Shown in pieces: positions 51,001-63,562 of a DNA stretch of 64,000 bases; the first letter of the stretch is position 1; each line of letters begins with the position of its first letter. This stretch comes from Varroa destructor (lineage: Eukaryota; Arthropoda; Arachnida; Mesostigmata; Varroidae). The DNA is taken from the NCBI RefSeq assembly GCF_002443255.2, contig NW_019211456.1:25351061-25415060 (forward strand), given 5' to 3'. The notes under the pieces were generated by a model. It saw nothing but the letters and a program-made list of their open reading frames with translations. It did not search any database and was not told the origin of the DNA. Position numbers and translations under genes: made by a program.

Positions 51001-52108
51001 GAGAACAGATACTTGAAGCAATTGAATAGAGTAGTACCCAGCTTCTTGGTAACCAGCATCCATGTTAATTGTCCCAAACAAACTTATTAATCAAACGGGA
51101 ATGTTTTTAGCGACCGACTGGATACATGCGAAGTACATTTCGGTCATAAAATTGACCATATAACATCGACGATACGGTCATTGATGTATGCATCAGCTAT
51201 CGAGGCTATGAAAAATAAGGTCTTGCAGGATTACTGTTATCCTTGCTCCATTCATAAAAATCAAATCTGCGTGATCGCCTGTTAATGGTAGTCACCTCTA
51301 CCCGTGAAATACTTGTAATCACACGATCGATCCATCGATCGATCGATCGATGAGGTGATTACCAGGTTAGGCGTATTCGCTAATCCGCATGCATGGCTTG
51401 AAAAGAAACCCTTTTTATAAAATCTTATCAAACTTGTTACGTAAGGGGATACATTGCCGTAATGAACCAAACGGAGTTACAGATGTATAAAATAGAATAT
51501 CTGCCTAGAAGAGCAGAATCAATTTAGCATCTGCAAAACGTTTTCCTCGACGAAGTCTTCGAAGGAAACGGTCGTTAATTAATCATCTGGTCCTGCGTGT
51601 TTATCGTGTGAAGTATTGCGGTGAATAGCGCTGCACGAATAGGCATTTTCATAAGACGTTATGTCCTGTAGTATTTAATCATTGCGGTACTTCGATATCA
51701 TTAACGAAAAGATGATTTGGGAAGTATCAGTAACCTTAGAAAAAAAAAAACGGACGGCTATAGTACGTTTCCAAGTTTGCACTTTAACTTATTTTTTACA
51801 TACATATATTCTGTTGACTCAATGATGTGTACATCTCGTGACCTTTGACGATTTCTCTTAAATAGATAAATTCGTTCATTGCCCACCGATCATTTTCAAA
51901 AGCATCGAGATACAATTATTATTGTCTCAGTACATTTTCCATATACTAAAGGCTCTGAACATCGTAAGACATAACTTATTTTCGATATTCAGCTAATACC
52001 GTCTAATGATGCCTTACTCGAACATTAAGCTATCTGAATTGTTCGCTAAAAAGCTAGTAGCACTGGTATTGTTTTGTTCCATCCGCTTTTCTTTCCTATT
52101 CATCGCAG
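45077..52108. other. Gene-poor stretch
   Basis: Seven kilobases without a gene I can support. The region 47700-48300 has overlapping plus-strand frames of 130-136 codons from non-ATG or weak starts, but they conflict and lack domains. The minus frame 49105-49494 (129 codons) is likewise unsupported. An imperfect 18-bp tandem duplication lies near 47029-47065, and an (ATCG)n run at 51323-51352. Confidence 0.5.
51323..51352. repeat. (ATCG)n tetranucleotide repeat
   Basis: About seven CGAT units with one interrupting CC. The unit is self-complementary, so the run can also form a hairpin. Confidence 0.85.
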
Positions 52109-52267
52109 TTTTTTCATGGGGTCGTGGTGCCATTGCAAAATGATTCGTATCGGGCCGGTGGGTGGTCTGATCCGTCCCCTAATGCTTGATGCTGCGACCG
52201 ATATTTGTCTAGCGCGAAAAAAGAATACCAAGAAACAGAGAGAAGCGAAACGAAGCTTTGAGACGCG
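52109..52267 (+). CDS. Candidate exon A of a small basic protein
   Basis: A very good acceptor (CTTTTCTTTCCTATTCATCGCAG) precedes 52109 and a GTAAGC donor follows 52267. An ATG at 52116 opens 50 full codons plus two bases. The product starts MGSWCHCKMI, has a short hydrophobic middle, then becomes Lys and Arg-rich (about residues 34-46). The ATG context is poor, so translation may enter from an earlier exon; the frame is open back to the acceptor. The two leftover bases join exactly to the exon at 52498. Function is unknown; the basic tail could bind nucleic acid, which is only inference. Confidence 0.4.
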
Positions 52268-52497
52268 GTAAGCACAGACATGAAAAAAGACAAGTTTTTA
52301 TTATGTCTGCGTTACGAATAAAAGGAAGAAGAGGCACTTTTTGAAGAATTAATTTCCGTAAGTAAAAAAAAAATACATGAAAGATAGCAAAAACCCAAAA
52401 ACGATCTAGTCAAAGCAGTTTAGCATGTACATGCACGCATGCAGGTCGTAGGTACACTGGGGGGCGAGCGACTCAGCCATGAAGAAACATTTTTCAG

Positions 52498-52636
52498 AGC
52501 ATTCGGGGCGAAAACAAGGCGAAAACGATATCAACGGTATAGACCAGTCAAAAAATCACCGCAGACAACCTTAAAGCACCGAACCATTTCGCTTGGCGTA
52601 TTCTCTATCCTTGAGCCTGACTCGCCCGATATATAG
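52498..52636 (+). CDS. Candidate exon B of a small basic protein
   Basis: An acceptor (GAAACATTTTTCAG) precedes 52498. One base completes an Arg codon from exon A; 45 codons then run to TAG at 52634-52636. The sequence is Lys and Arg-rich at its start (KTRRKRYQRYRPVKK) and ends in an acidic tail (EPDSPDI). With exon A the product is 96 residues. The intron, 52268-52497, is 230 nt. An alternative reading uses an ATG at 52439 as a single-exon 65-codon frame in the same phase. Confidence 0.4.
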
Positions 52637-53373
52637 AACCCAACCTTCACCTCAGACAGATCTTTTGAATGTTTCAGATACTGGCACGCAAGGATATGTA
52701 TAAACCTACCCTACAATACACAGCTTGAGTGGCAGGTGGAAATTTTAGATGTGTTTGGAATTAGCGTTATTAATAGGTAAGGTGGCACACAACCCGATGT
52801 GAATAGCGGCCGATAACATGGGTGACTTTCGGTCAAACAGTTCTCGGTACGGCACTCACTACAACAACGACAAAATAGGGGCGCAAAATTTTAGCGATCT
52901 GGGGTACAATAGCCGAGGGCGTATAGACCTAGAAGCATTGTTGACGTTGCTATAATCCTAACTGACGTTGATCTGTTCCGTGTGCCAATGTTCTGCTTCT
53001 CAAGGAAATCAATTGTACGCCATGTGTGCCTAGTAGAGTCTTCGGGAGTCGTAAATGCAGAACTGACCCTTCAACGATGTAAACGGTGAGGTTAACTCCC
53101 GTTAAGACAACAACATATGACCGCTGGGCAACTAAAGAAAGCTAACAGATGTAGATATACTACAAAGAGTGGGTTCTTATGGCAATGAATCTAACAATAC
53201 TCCTCGATTCCTCTCACATGGCTGTGGCAAAATAATGCTCCCTATCTTTGCTGTAATGAGGTAAATATGCATGTGATCATGCAGGCTTCAATGAAAATAA
53301 CCAATTATTTTACTCTTGGTAGCCATAGGTAAATGTACGTTTTTATCCATGTTATGGAACGGTACCAGTCTAC

Positions 53374-53411
<38 letters not shown>

Positions 53412-54912
53412 CCATTAGTGTATCTTAAGCCAAAGATTTCCGATAACCTATAATACACAACTTATGGGACCTAGTAACACATTAGACAAACGTCCTCCTC
53501 GCTAGTTACACTAGCTATAGTGTGGACAATACAATCTATTTCTAACACACTGTTTTGTAAACTGCGTAAAATCATGGTAAATGTTCCTATTTGGTTCTTA
53601 GAATGTGCTCCCCGAAACTAATATATCACGCGCCACCAACAAGAACAATACAAGCTAATGCATGGTATAAATAACGTTTGTACGCGGGTCAATTGTACCA
53701 TATTAGCAGCGCAAGGCGATGTGGGGTCATCTGTATGTTACCTGTAGGTATCAGCATCGTACATAGCAGAGAACGCTTCCGATTATTCGTTTGTTATTTA
53801 GTTCAGGTCGTAGTCTGAACGAAACTATAACAGACAAGATAATAAAATCCACGACAGGAAGAACAATAGCAACCATAAGTTTAGTTATTACTTTGTTATA
53901 CGTCGGCCCAGCAATGCTATCATCAGACGTTATCAGAGCAGTTGCCATTAGAGCTCTGTGTGGGAACTAGGCTGTGCTACACGTTACTCCTCTGCAGGAG
54001 TTCGGTGGGGGTATTCACGAATGACACTTTTCGGACACCACGAAACTCGCATAGCCGAAAAAGACGTCGCAACGTCTTCTACTCCTTGATGAGAACCACA
54101 ATAAGGCCACTGCATATGCATCCTTTACGTGTTAGCAGCTTTGTTTTGAGTTAGCGCGTTGTTTCCTGTATGCGAGCTCAATAAATGACAAAATGCAATC
54201 CTATTTTTTTTTAAATTTTATTCTATTCCATAGTATAATTATGGTATCTCAGGCGGGCTGACGCAACGAGCCCGAAAAGATGTCTCAAATCCTCGGAATA
54301 TTCTGTTTCTTTGCCTCCCTAGATAAGATAGTCCAGTAAAACCTGATGTGTCAACGTATTTATAGTTGTAGTACGAACAGGCGAATTAGCATCGCTCACC
54401 TACATGGACTCAGCATTGGCCGTACTGTGCTACAGAAAATGGGCTATGGGAGCGACGCCTTATTGAATAACATTTTTGTCCGAATTGTAAACAAATTTTG
54501 GGCTAAACCAATAAATCAGTAAGCTATAATACCTATCTATCCATAACTTTTACACACATTCACATCTTTAGCTTTTTGGCCCTTAACTATAAAGAAAACA
54601 CTAGCTTACTGTTTACTTTACGCCCGACAACAAACGCACCGTTCTCCCGGTTTGCATTATCTTCGCAGTGTCAGACGCGACAAAATGAGTCGCATGACAA
54701 ACAAGATCGACAGGTACGACAACAATGACACCAGACCAAATAGTTGGGCACCATGGCAGAACCCAGTTTCAGCACAAAAAACGTACATGCGTATCGCCAA
54801 CGGCAGCCAGCATCTTCTCTGGGCATTTGTACCAGCGGCAGTACAGTGCAGCCGGGCGCAAATTAATTGAGTAACCCACCAAGCGTCATGATGTAAGACG
54901 AGGAGCTCAAAC
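52637..54912. other. Non-coding stretch
   Basis: No gene is supported. It contains the (TA)n run at 53374-53412. I did not find a convincing poly(A) signal close behind the plus-strand frame ending at 52636. Confidence 0.5.
53374..53412. repeat. (TA)n microsatellite
   Basis: Two TA blocks separated by a single TG-type interruption. Confidence 0.95.
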
Positions 54913-55202
54913 TCAGATCTGCACAATTATATAGACCGCTAGTAGCACAGCGGGAGCGGCATCGTTGACGACGACCAGAGTGACAACAAAAAGCAGACGC
55001 CAATAAATAGAGGAATAGAGAGAAACAGAGCGTCTGCTGAACGCAAAAACGGTTGAAACGTGTCCTCTTCGCGGGATCTGACAGCTGCCTGACGCCAGTG
55101 CATACATACTGGCTGATCGTTGATCGATGGCGAGTAACGAAGAGGCCGAGGTCGTTCCCGCAAAGGGCGGTGCTGTGTCGAGCTGCTGACCCATTGCGAG
55201 CC
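54913..55202 (-). CDS. Candidate coding exon with C-terminal membrane segment
   Basis: On the minus strand a good acceptor (TTACTTACCTTCACCATCACAG) ends at 55203, and eight bases later an ATG at 55194 opens 93 codons to TGA at 54913. The product begins MGQQLD, is polar to about residue 62, then has a hydrophobic stretch from about 66 to the end that could span a membrane. The other two minus frames are also open here: one starts at an ATG upstream of the acceptor and also ends in a hydrophobic stretch. The reading frame is therefore uncertain. A GTATGT donor inside (near 55112) could end the exon early. No family is recognised. Confidence 0.3.
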
Positions 55203-56459
55203 CTGTGATGGTGAAGGTAAGTAACCGACAAAACTAGATTTCGCGATAACGGGGGCATAATAGCTAAATTGCTCCATTTTGTCGCTTTTACACACGTCGC
55301 AAACATCTTACCCGATGTACTTTAATACTGCTTCTAAAGCGCAGCCAATGTACGTACTAAAAATGGCTATTATTGGTGTTCTCTATTATACGACATAGTT
55401 TGTAACGTAAAAGTGAACGGAAGAATCTACGACATACCTTATTTGATTTTAATAATTCAGCAGTACACTGCGGCTTTTTAATGAAGTAGCGATAGGATAG
55501 ACGAAAAATAATTTACGCTTGAGATTGAAGAGAGGAAAACAACGCTGTTACGTTAACTTAATTATTTCAACATTTCGTTAAGTTTATTTTATGGATTTAA
55601 ATGTTCGAACGTGAGTTACATATCTCAGCTTGATTTTCAAGTGGACCAGGTGACCTGCACAATCGTTCATAATATCAACATGGTAACCATAAAATAACAG
55701 ACCTTCCCCGTAGAGTTTCAACCGCCTGAACGCCTACTGAAATGAGGAGCAATTTGTTGGTTCATTCAATTAGTGATCGCTGCTTAAAACGAAGTAAAGC
55801 TGCTCAAAATGCTGTATTGCACTGTAAGTCATGTTGCTTTACCGAAGCCTCTTTTTGTCCTATTTCTGGAATCCCTTTCTATTTCACTACTTGTATATAC
55901 AAATCGTAAGTCTTAAGTAATAAAATTGACACTGCGTCCCTTTAGACAAGGATCATATCAAATATTACAATAGAGAAAAAGCAGCGGAGAAAAACCGAAT
56001 CCATTCTCGGGATAAAATACATTTTTTGCGTTGGATTTTTCAGATAAAGACGACACTGGCAAAAAAAACAACGATGCAATTCTCGTTGGCTGAAATTCTC
56101 AAGCATAGTAAAGAACCGAAAAGCTCCAGCTAAAAAGTCAACATGCCTGCTACCAACGTTGCATGGCCAGAGCAAGCAACTTTTGTTAGCAAACAAGGCC
56201 AGGAGACACGAACTGATATTTAGAGGCCTAGGCATCGCCAATGGAGATAGTTAATGCAAATGACTAGGACATAGCCCTAATGGCGAATTAAGTCACTAGT
56301 TAGGTATACATACATCGCGGATACTTGTGTCCAGTGGTACGTCAACGAGGCTAGCAATATGTCTGAAGGTACGCTGTAGGTGGAACTTACCCAAGGAAGG
56401 TGATCAATCCCAATTTGAATGTGTTAGCATTACCCCAACTATCAATAATGCTAACTAGT

Positions 56460-56494
<35 letters not shown>

Positions 56495-58490
56495 TACGTA
56501 TGTACATACAGAGTGGGCTAAACGTTCCTAACGTTTGATGAACAGTCGAACAATCGAACGCACCGTGTACACACATACGCCTGTGTAATAGTCCTTCGAC
56601 TTGAAAATTCTCGATAGCTGATTTAGATACACAGAGCAGACAGACAATGTCTCTACGTCGACTACGTTAGAACTATGAGACATCTCCGTAAAGGTGATAT
56701 TTGTTGCAAAGAGTTCTAAGATAGCCTGACACGTAACTTGTGCTTTGATGATCTACGATAAAAATTAGTGATACCTGACAGTTTTCGAATAAGTGACGAC
56801 ACGAAATAGTCGGCGCTACTCCGATCCCACCGTTGCTGAGATTATTATTTTAGTAAAAGTTTAGTTGGACGGCCAATGAAAGCAACCAGGTACTTCGAAA
56901 GGATCGATAGACAGAAGGGAAAATGTTGTCTGAATGCTATATGTAACATGTAGGTATAAGCCATTTTTATGATCGTGGCTGTGAGCGGCGTCAAACTGCC
57001 GCCCGGTGATAGCATTAGTCTAGCAAAGCATCGTAATACAGTACTGCAATAGACAGTAGATAATATTCGATGCAGTGATCTGTCGATACTGTGACAGGAC
57101 GATAGCCTACGCTCGTCACTCACTTAATTTTAACCATTTGTCGTAACTTTTGCCAACGATGAATGTAGCACCAATTTCCCTGAGGGGATGACAATCAAAT
57201 TCTACCATACAACATTTAGCATTTTGTCGCATTTACTTTCGTTTACTTCGTTCTTTTCATACGCCCGTACCGTACAGGGGAGCGTAAGAACTAAGAATGT
57301 ATCTACACTCACGAGCCGACTGAAGCTTCTGGGACATCGAGCGTAGTTGGTGACAGCTCCTCCTTCTGCATTCAAGAGACGCTTACCTGTTGTCCTTAGG
57401 ACGTCCATCATTTTTGAACGTCAGCGACATATTATACAATCCGCACTGGCCTTTTCTGCAAAACGTAAACACTTCAACGGTATCGCTCTGTGGTTCCCTA
57501 TGAAACAGGCGCAAAACTCAAATAGCAGATTTCAACGTTTTTGCATAGCTCGTCTTAATTCAATTTTCAGTTCCGCCGGTACAACACTATCCCTGTTACT
57601 CTTTTATCTTTCAATCTACTCGATTCGCCTAGATTGATCGATCCATATTTTGCTATCACTATTATCAGTAGCGGAATCATTATCGTGCGACAACACACGT
57701 TACGTATTCGCTGCTGAGTTCTGTGACGTTATTGCCACTGGTTGATTGCGTTATGATTGATTAGCGAATCGTGCGAACAACGCTCATCACAATCGATTTC
57801 ACTTAGCTCATAGTTAGATGAGGCATAATCCGTGAACGATGAGCTGAAGGCGAGCGTCGGTGCCGATGACGAGCATGACGATTTTTTACTTCCCAACACT
57901 TAACTGGTTAATAAGAAATCGACGGAAACCTGTAGACCTCGATCGATTTAGTTCTATGTGAGATATTCTAGCGTACTTGACCGGAAGCCGCAAACAGACG
58001 TACCTGGACGAAAGTACTCACTCGCAAAGTTAAGGTCCAGACTGCCATTAGCTGAGAGGTAGCCAATAGTGCTGAACTGTTCAATTCTTTCAGTTTGGCG
58101 GCGGGTTGGCTTGGACGTCGAAGAATAGACCTGGCTAAGAGGTCACTCGTTGAGCTTTGCCAGCGACATACACTATAGTGATTTATTACACCGGGGACCG
58201 CTGTTATTGTCGATAGTTTATTGTGCTTGTTATTATAACTATTCTAGGCCCGGTGTGGTGCATAGAACTAACTTGGAGATGCTATCTCGCCTGAAACACA
58301 AATCAACCAATGATTATATTTCGGGCAATAAAAGCTCGCTAGTTCGTTACATGCCACATATCTATCGACGTGTGTGTCTGAATGTTTGCTATTTCATACC
58401 GTTATTGTAGACGTTTTCTCCTCATATGATATTGATCTATATTCAATACCCTAGGATGTTACTATGGCTGTTGTTTTTATTGTTCTCTTG
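55203..58490. other. AT-rich gene-poor stretch
   Basis: Nothing supportable. It contains (TA)n at 56462-56492 and scattered open frames under 100 codons. Confidence 0.5.
56462..56492. repeat. (TA)n microsatellite
   Basis: About 15 uninterrupted TA units. Confidence 0.95.
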
Positions 58491-58514
58491 CTGCTGCTGC
58501 TGCTGCTGCTGCTG
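58491..58514. repeat. (CTG)n microsatellite
   Basis: Eight pure CTG units. The plus-strand frame through it reads as a cysteine run and the minus-strand frame as a serine run; neither frame has other support. Confidence 0.9.
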
Positions 58515-61500
58515 TGTCCTTCACTGTTGCCTTTACTGGCCAAAGGACACCTTGCCGTCGTTTGTAAACCCGCTGATGACAACAAATCATGAAGCAACAT
58601 CCAATAAAGCGGTTCGTGATAACGTTTATAGTGACTTCTCATCAGTCAGTGTTGTGGACCGTCACATACTTTTTGTCTCTATAAGATCTATTATCGATGA
58701 CATTTTCTATGGATTTGATTATTTCGTTCCTTTGGTTCGCCCAGTTTCTTCGGTGTCATAGGAAATTAACAGAAAGAAATATATACGTATATGTTAATAA
58801 CAATTCATTTGTGTATAGCGAAAGTAAGAAAATTGAATCCGACACTCAATAATAGAAGTTAAATTCGGTTCAGACAGAAGAGCCATCTCGTATATGTTGT
58901 AACGCCACCAGTTCATCGAACCCGGGCTGATAAGACTAGATTAGAGCGATGTGTGTGTGAAGCAAAAAATTTTTTGTATATACATATCCCTATGACGACG
59001 ATCTATTACCGACAACACAATTGTCTCTCCAATTTGACTGCTCGTAAATAAACATATTCGCTATCGACTGTTTCGCATTATACTTATCTAGATAATAGGC
59101 GGAATAAACCCAGAATTGGATTATTCTCGTTATTAGTATTACTATTATTGTTATTATTATGAATGTCGAGGTTTAGATCAGTTCGAATTCGAGCCCCTGT
59201 AAATAGATTTGCGATATCTATGTTTTTCCAATAAGTTGGCTATAAGGCTAACATGGACACCAAAAACCGGAGCAACGGCAAAGGTATAGAAGCGTCAACG
59301 CCTGGTCGTCTCTCGGAAGCAAGATTTCTTGCCGGTCTGCAACACAAACATTCGGTAGCTGACTGACTCTTGCCAGAAAGTCAAATATTGTTCACTTCGT
59401 TCGTACTCTAGAACAAACCTAGGACCCTACGACGCCCACAATCGGATATAGCGGAGGGCAAGTTCAAGGACTAAGCTAAATAAAGGCAACGCGGCGGAGG
59501 ATAGTATTATGGGCCGAGGATGTCTCATGATCACTTGGTGGAAATGGGCACAGAAAAACAGCTCGCGTAAAGCTGTTCCTCTAGCCGTTCCCTTCGATGA
59601 AAGAAGAAAAATTGCCTATTCATCGTCACTACACTCATCAGCATCATCGTCTTCCTTATCATGCTCGCCTATTGAATCAAAGCCTACAACAAACGTAAAC
59701 TGCTTGGAGGGTGCTGTTCGAAGTGGCACTGAAGATTCTAAACTGCAACAGCGATACAAAGCGTCAAGCAAAACTTCAATAAAACAGATGCGAATGAGCA
59801 ACACGAACAAACGCAATGGAATACAGCGGACGAAACGGGCCGAAACGCACAGCGTACTTATTCGGTCTTATAGAATCGGCTAAATTGTGTCGGTGAACAA
59901 TCGCGGCTCAAAAAAAGGTCAGAAACCCAACGATGGACAGGGCATAGCAATAAATCGAACAAGCAAATGCTAGTGAATCAGCTGAGTGTAAGGATGCCGC
60001 CAGAAATGACTGAATAGATAGAAATCGAATTATACGCACACAATACAGCGGAGCTGTGTCAAAGGAATGAAGACGATTATGATGAGGTTAGGTGCTGGCT
60101 TCAGTTACGACCACAAACGATTTAACCAAAACATGGATATCATACTAATTCTAATAGAGAAGGCCCTATGCTGATTATGGTGGAAACAGATCATCAGAAG
60201 ATTCACTTAGAATACTTTCATGGTATTTAGGGCCCTTCGGCGTGCTCTCTGAACCACAAAATTGAGAGCCAGTCGAGAGCACATCAGATCAAATTGCATT
60301 GCAGCTTGTTGAAGTTGTGCTGATTCGTGATAACTTCTTCTAACGTTTAAATAAATCTCGGTTACTTTTTTCTTTATTGATTTTACACATTAGCTGAACG
60401 GCGACACGGGCCAAGTTGCCGCAAGCTGCAACTTTCCACTCTACATGATGTCGTAAAGGTTCATCGTCTGCAATCGGCGTGAAATTCACTTAGTTTAAGT
60501 AGATGGAAAAGTTCCTGATGTCCACTTAAAACTTCTGTTTGGCGCATTTTTTTCGCGAATTAAAGTTAGGTTTACCTCCTGAGCATCAGACACTATACCA
60601 GATCTTATTATCGCCAACGAGCAGTTAATTGACATAAAAATGAGGCACGCAAAAGCTGAACTGGCTGAACCTCCGATCGGGCGCGCTCGAATCCCCCTAA
60701 TAAATTTGTTCATCACCTGGTACTGCCACACTTGCTTTTTACATCTGGCCTTCTTTTTCCTGTAGAATCATATTAGCGCCTCTATTATCCAACTGACTTA
60801 TTACCCTACTTGCAGATTGTACACACATGCCTGTTCGTTATATCCTCTGTACTGACACCTTATGATAAATGCAAGCATGAGCGACGGTAGTTATTATTAT
60901 TAAATATAATATTATGTAGGACCCAGCACGCTATTTGTCCGAGCTGTTGACTGCTACATACACGTGATCGTGTACGTGTGTACAGTTCTAAAGTGAGTCT
61001 GCGTACTTGACCGACGGATCATCAGGACTGATTTCGTTGGTGTGGATAGGTCGGCTAGAGGCTAGTTGATGAACGTTATAATAACGTCTTATAAGACACC
61101 TCAAAAAGGAGCTGGTAAAGCCGAACTATAGGCATAGCGGCTGGAACGAATACGCGGCTGGATTTACCGCCAGCAATAACCGCGGGGCGAATTGCAGATA
61201 CGGTGACGTCTCTTAGTCGAGTTAGGGCGTATGAGTGTGAAGCGTTGACGTGTCAAGGGAGGGGGCATGACAGAAGAGTTGGATCGTTACGTCGTTTACG
61301 CAGATAAATAGTGATGTAAACAACAAATTACAAATAAGACGATTGCGAAATTATGCAATAGCAACAAAGGCATATCCAGCGCAAGTTCATCACTATATTT
61401 AAGAAACAAAAGAGGGCTCGTGAGGAACAAAAACGCTACCTGTTTGGGTGCCTCTACAGCTTGTGCCGTCAGTGTCGATGGAGTTATTCGTTTCGTAAGG

Positions 61501-63367
61501 ACAAGCAGTAGGTGGCAGTAGGTCGCCTCCGCCGTTTCTTATCGCTATTTTATCCGTCCTCTGTAGTGGGGCGCTGTAAGCATGTTGAGTACGAAACCCT
61601 CGCCGAGGTTCAAGTAGGCATTATATGAGTGTTGGTCACCAGTGGTGCGGCGCTGAATCATTTTAGATCTTAAACAAAGAAAAAAATGGACTCTTTGAAT
61701 GTGATATAACCGTCAGCCTTTCATATGATTCTTTTTTCCGATGTGTACTTCCTGTCCGGAACTGGAACGCAATCGTATTGATGGTATTGTGTTAACGTTG
61801 TGATGATACAATAACAAGTTCGCGCAGCATTGCCGTTGACTCAACTTCTTTCTGTTCCACCTTGCGTGCTTGCGTTTGTCGCTATTTGTCCCGTTTTTCG
61901 TTCCGAACTGAGACAATATCTTATGCAATGATGACCGCAGCAGAGACGAAAATTCGCTCTGCGCGTAGCTTGTTTGGTTTTTAAGCATGGAAAAAAAAAC
62001 AGAGTTCTATCTGTGCATGTGGGGTACGTGCGGAAACAATCACTGGCCTGTGGGCACACTGGTCTTCCATGATCTATTATCGTTTTGTGCGAAGCGTATT
62101 CTGTTTTCGCATAGAATCAAAATGCTGCGAGCTTTCTATTGTCATTGACGCCACCATTCTAGCCCAAGTGTTTCATGGTTATGTTTTACATACATAACAC
62201 ACGCCATTTTTCCAACTGAGTATCCGTCTTCATGAAATCCTGTAGTCGCGAGTCAGTTTTCTGCGAGCGTTCTCGGAACCACGACTGACGAAAATGCGCG
62301 CTTCAGCTAGAGTTGCTATGGTAAGGTTATTAGAAAGATAAAATCAAAGTGTACACACGGAAAGAAACAGACAAACAAATAAGGAGGAAAAAAATGTCAC
62401 AGATAATTATATGTGAACAGTATTAAGAAACCAGCATGCGAAATCTAACCTTAAAAAATGCCTTTATTAGCTTAGTTAGGATGGAATAAAGAAAATTTCA
62501 CGATCTCCTATTCGATTCGCTGACCCCCTGACAGCCCCATCATGCGTCAAATACTTTATACTGCTATAATATGTTATAATTTTCTGATGCAGTGTAGTAT
62601 TTTATGGCCAGTTACTTCTAAGATGGCTACGATTGCCGAGCACGGTGCTTTCTAGGCAGACGAATGGAAAAAGCAATCCAAATTAGCGTAATGTTTGTTG
62701 TTACTGCGACCAGTTATTGCAGGCAGATATTGGATGGAAGCGATTTAACTGACAGGTAAAACTTTTGCATCTTCGCAGACTCATTTGATACAATTTTCTC
62801 TGTACACTCAAATCAAGAAGGAACAACAACAGAAGCAGCGATAGCCAGATGTCGTCGCGTTAACATTTTGTGGGGTTTTACATAGAAGCCACTCAAAAGA
62901 TCTCAAGACCTAGCCGTACAGCAGACGCTGACGCCAGATGGATCTGAGGTGCGCTGAAAGGGAGTGAAGTAATGATTATGAAGATGGTGCTTAGCGCTCG
63001 CAGCTCTCGCCCTATGCAACAATTTTCAAGTTGTCTACCCCGCTGTCCAACTAGAAAGAACCTTAGCTCGCTCAAGACCGTGCGCTTAGCGGAGCGACCG
63101 TATTGATACTTCTATAACCCATATGCCTGAATAAGCCAGAGAATTAGTTGTCTTTAAGAGAAAACGTACTTATCGGTCTGTCTGCGGCTATTTGCTGATT
63201 TTAGTCAATGAGCAGAGCCAAGGCTGCGGCCGGTTTCACCGGGTCCACGGAGGTTTCGTGGCAGAACTTAGACCTGAGCTTAGCATTTCATTGGTCGTGT
63301 GTGTTTGTTGTAGATCGGTAGCTTCAGTGCTATAATAGGGCAGAGTCGGTCGACTTGCCCGAGAGAA
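58515..63367. other. Non-coding or undetermined stretch
   Basis: No gene is confidently seen. The plus-strand ATG frame 59509-59883 (124 codons, Ser and Lys-rich) is the most protein-like, but it has a serine run encoded by TCATCA-type repeats and no splice support. Poly-purine and T runs are common. The (TTA)-like run at 59134-59160 is a degenerate microsatellite. Confidence 0.45.
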
Positions 63368-63562
63368 TCACTCGTGTGTATGCTCGTAACAAGTTGCTTT
63401 TGGTGGTTTAAATCTTCCTGGCCATTCATCGGGTCGTTGCCCGTCTGATCGAGGGAACTCTTTAATGGTTACTGCCGCATCGACCGCGACTCGCACCTGT
63501 TGGCGCGTCATCACGGACACATCCGCTGCTTTGCTCGCAACCTCCGTGCTTATGGTCGTCAT
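63368..63562 (-). CDS. Possible coding frame, 64 aa
   Basis: An ATG at 63562, two codons after an in-frame TGA, opens 64 codons to TGA. The product is balanced: Val, Ala and Thr-rich first half, then a charged and Pro-rich second half. It is GC-richer than its flanks. The antisense frame is hydrophobic, a typical shadow of such a sequence. No splice sites were found that would place it in a larger gene, and the start context is ordinary. It is unrecognised. Confidence 0.22.
   Translation of the reverse strand: MTTISTEVASKAADVSVMTRQQVRVAVDAAVTIKEFPRSDGQRPDEWPGRFKPPKATCYEHTHE

Noticed and set aside
58426..58761. 111-codon frame with a cysteine run
   Set aside because: Openness comes partly from the (CTG)n repeat; no splice or domain support.
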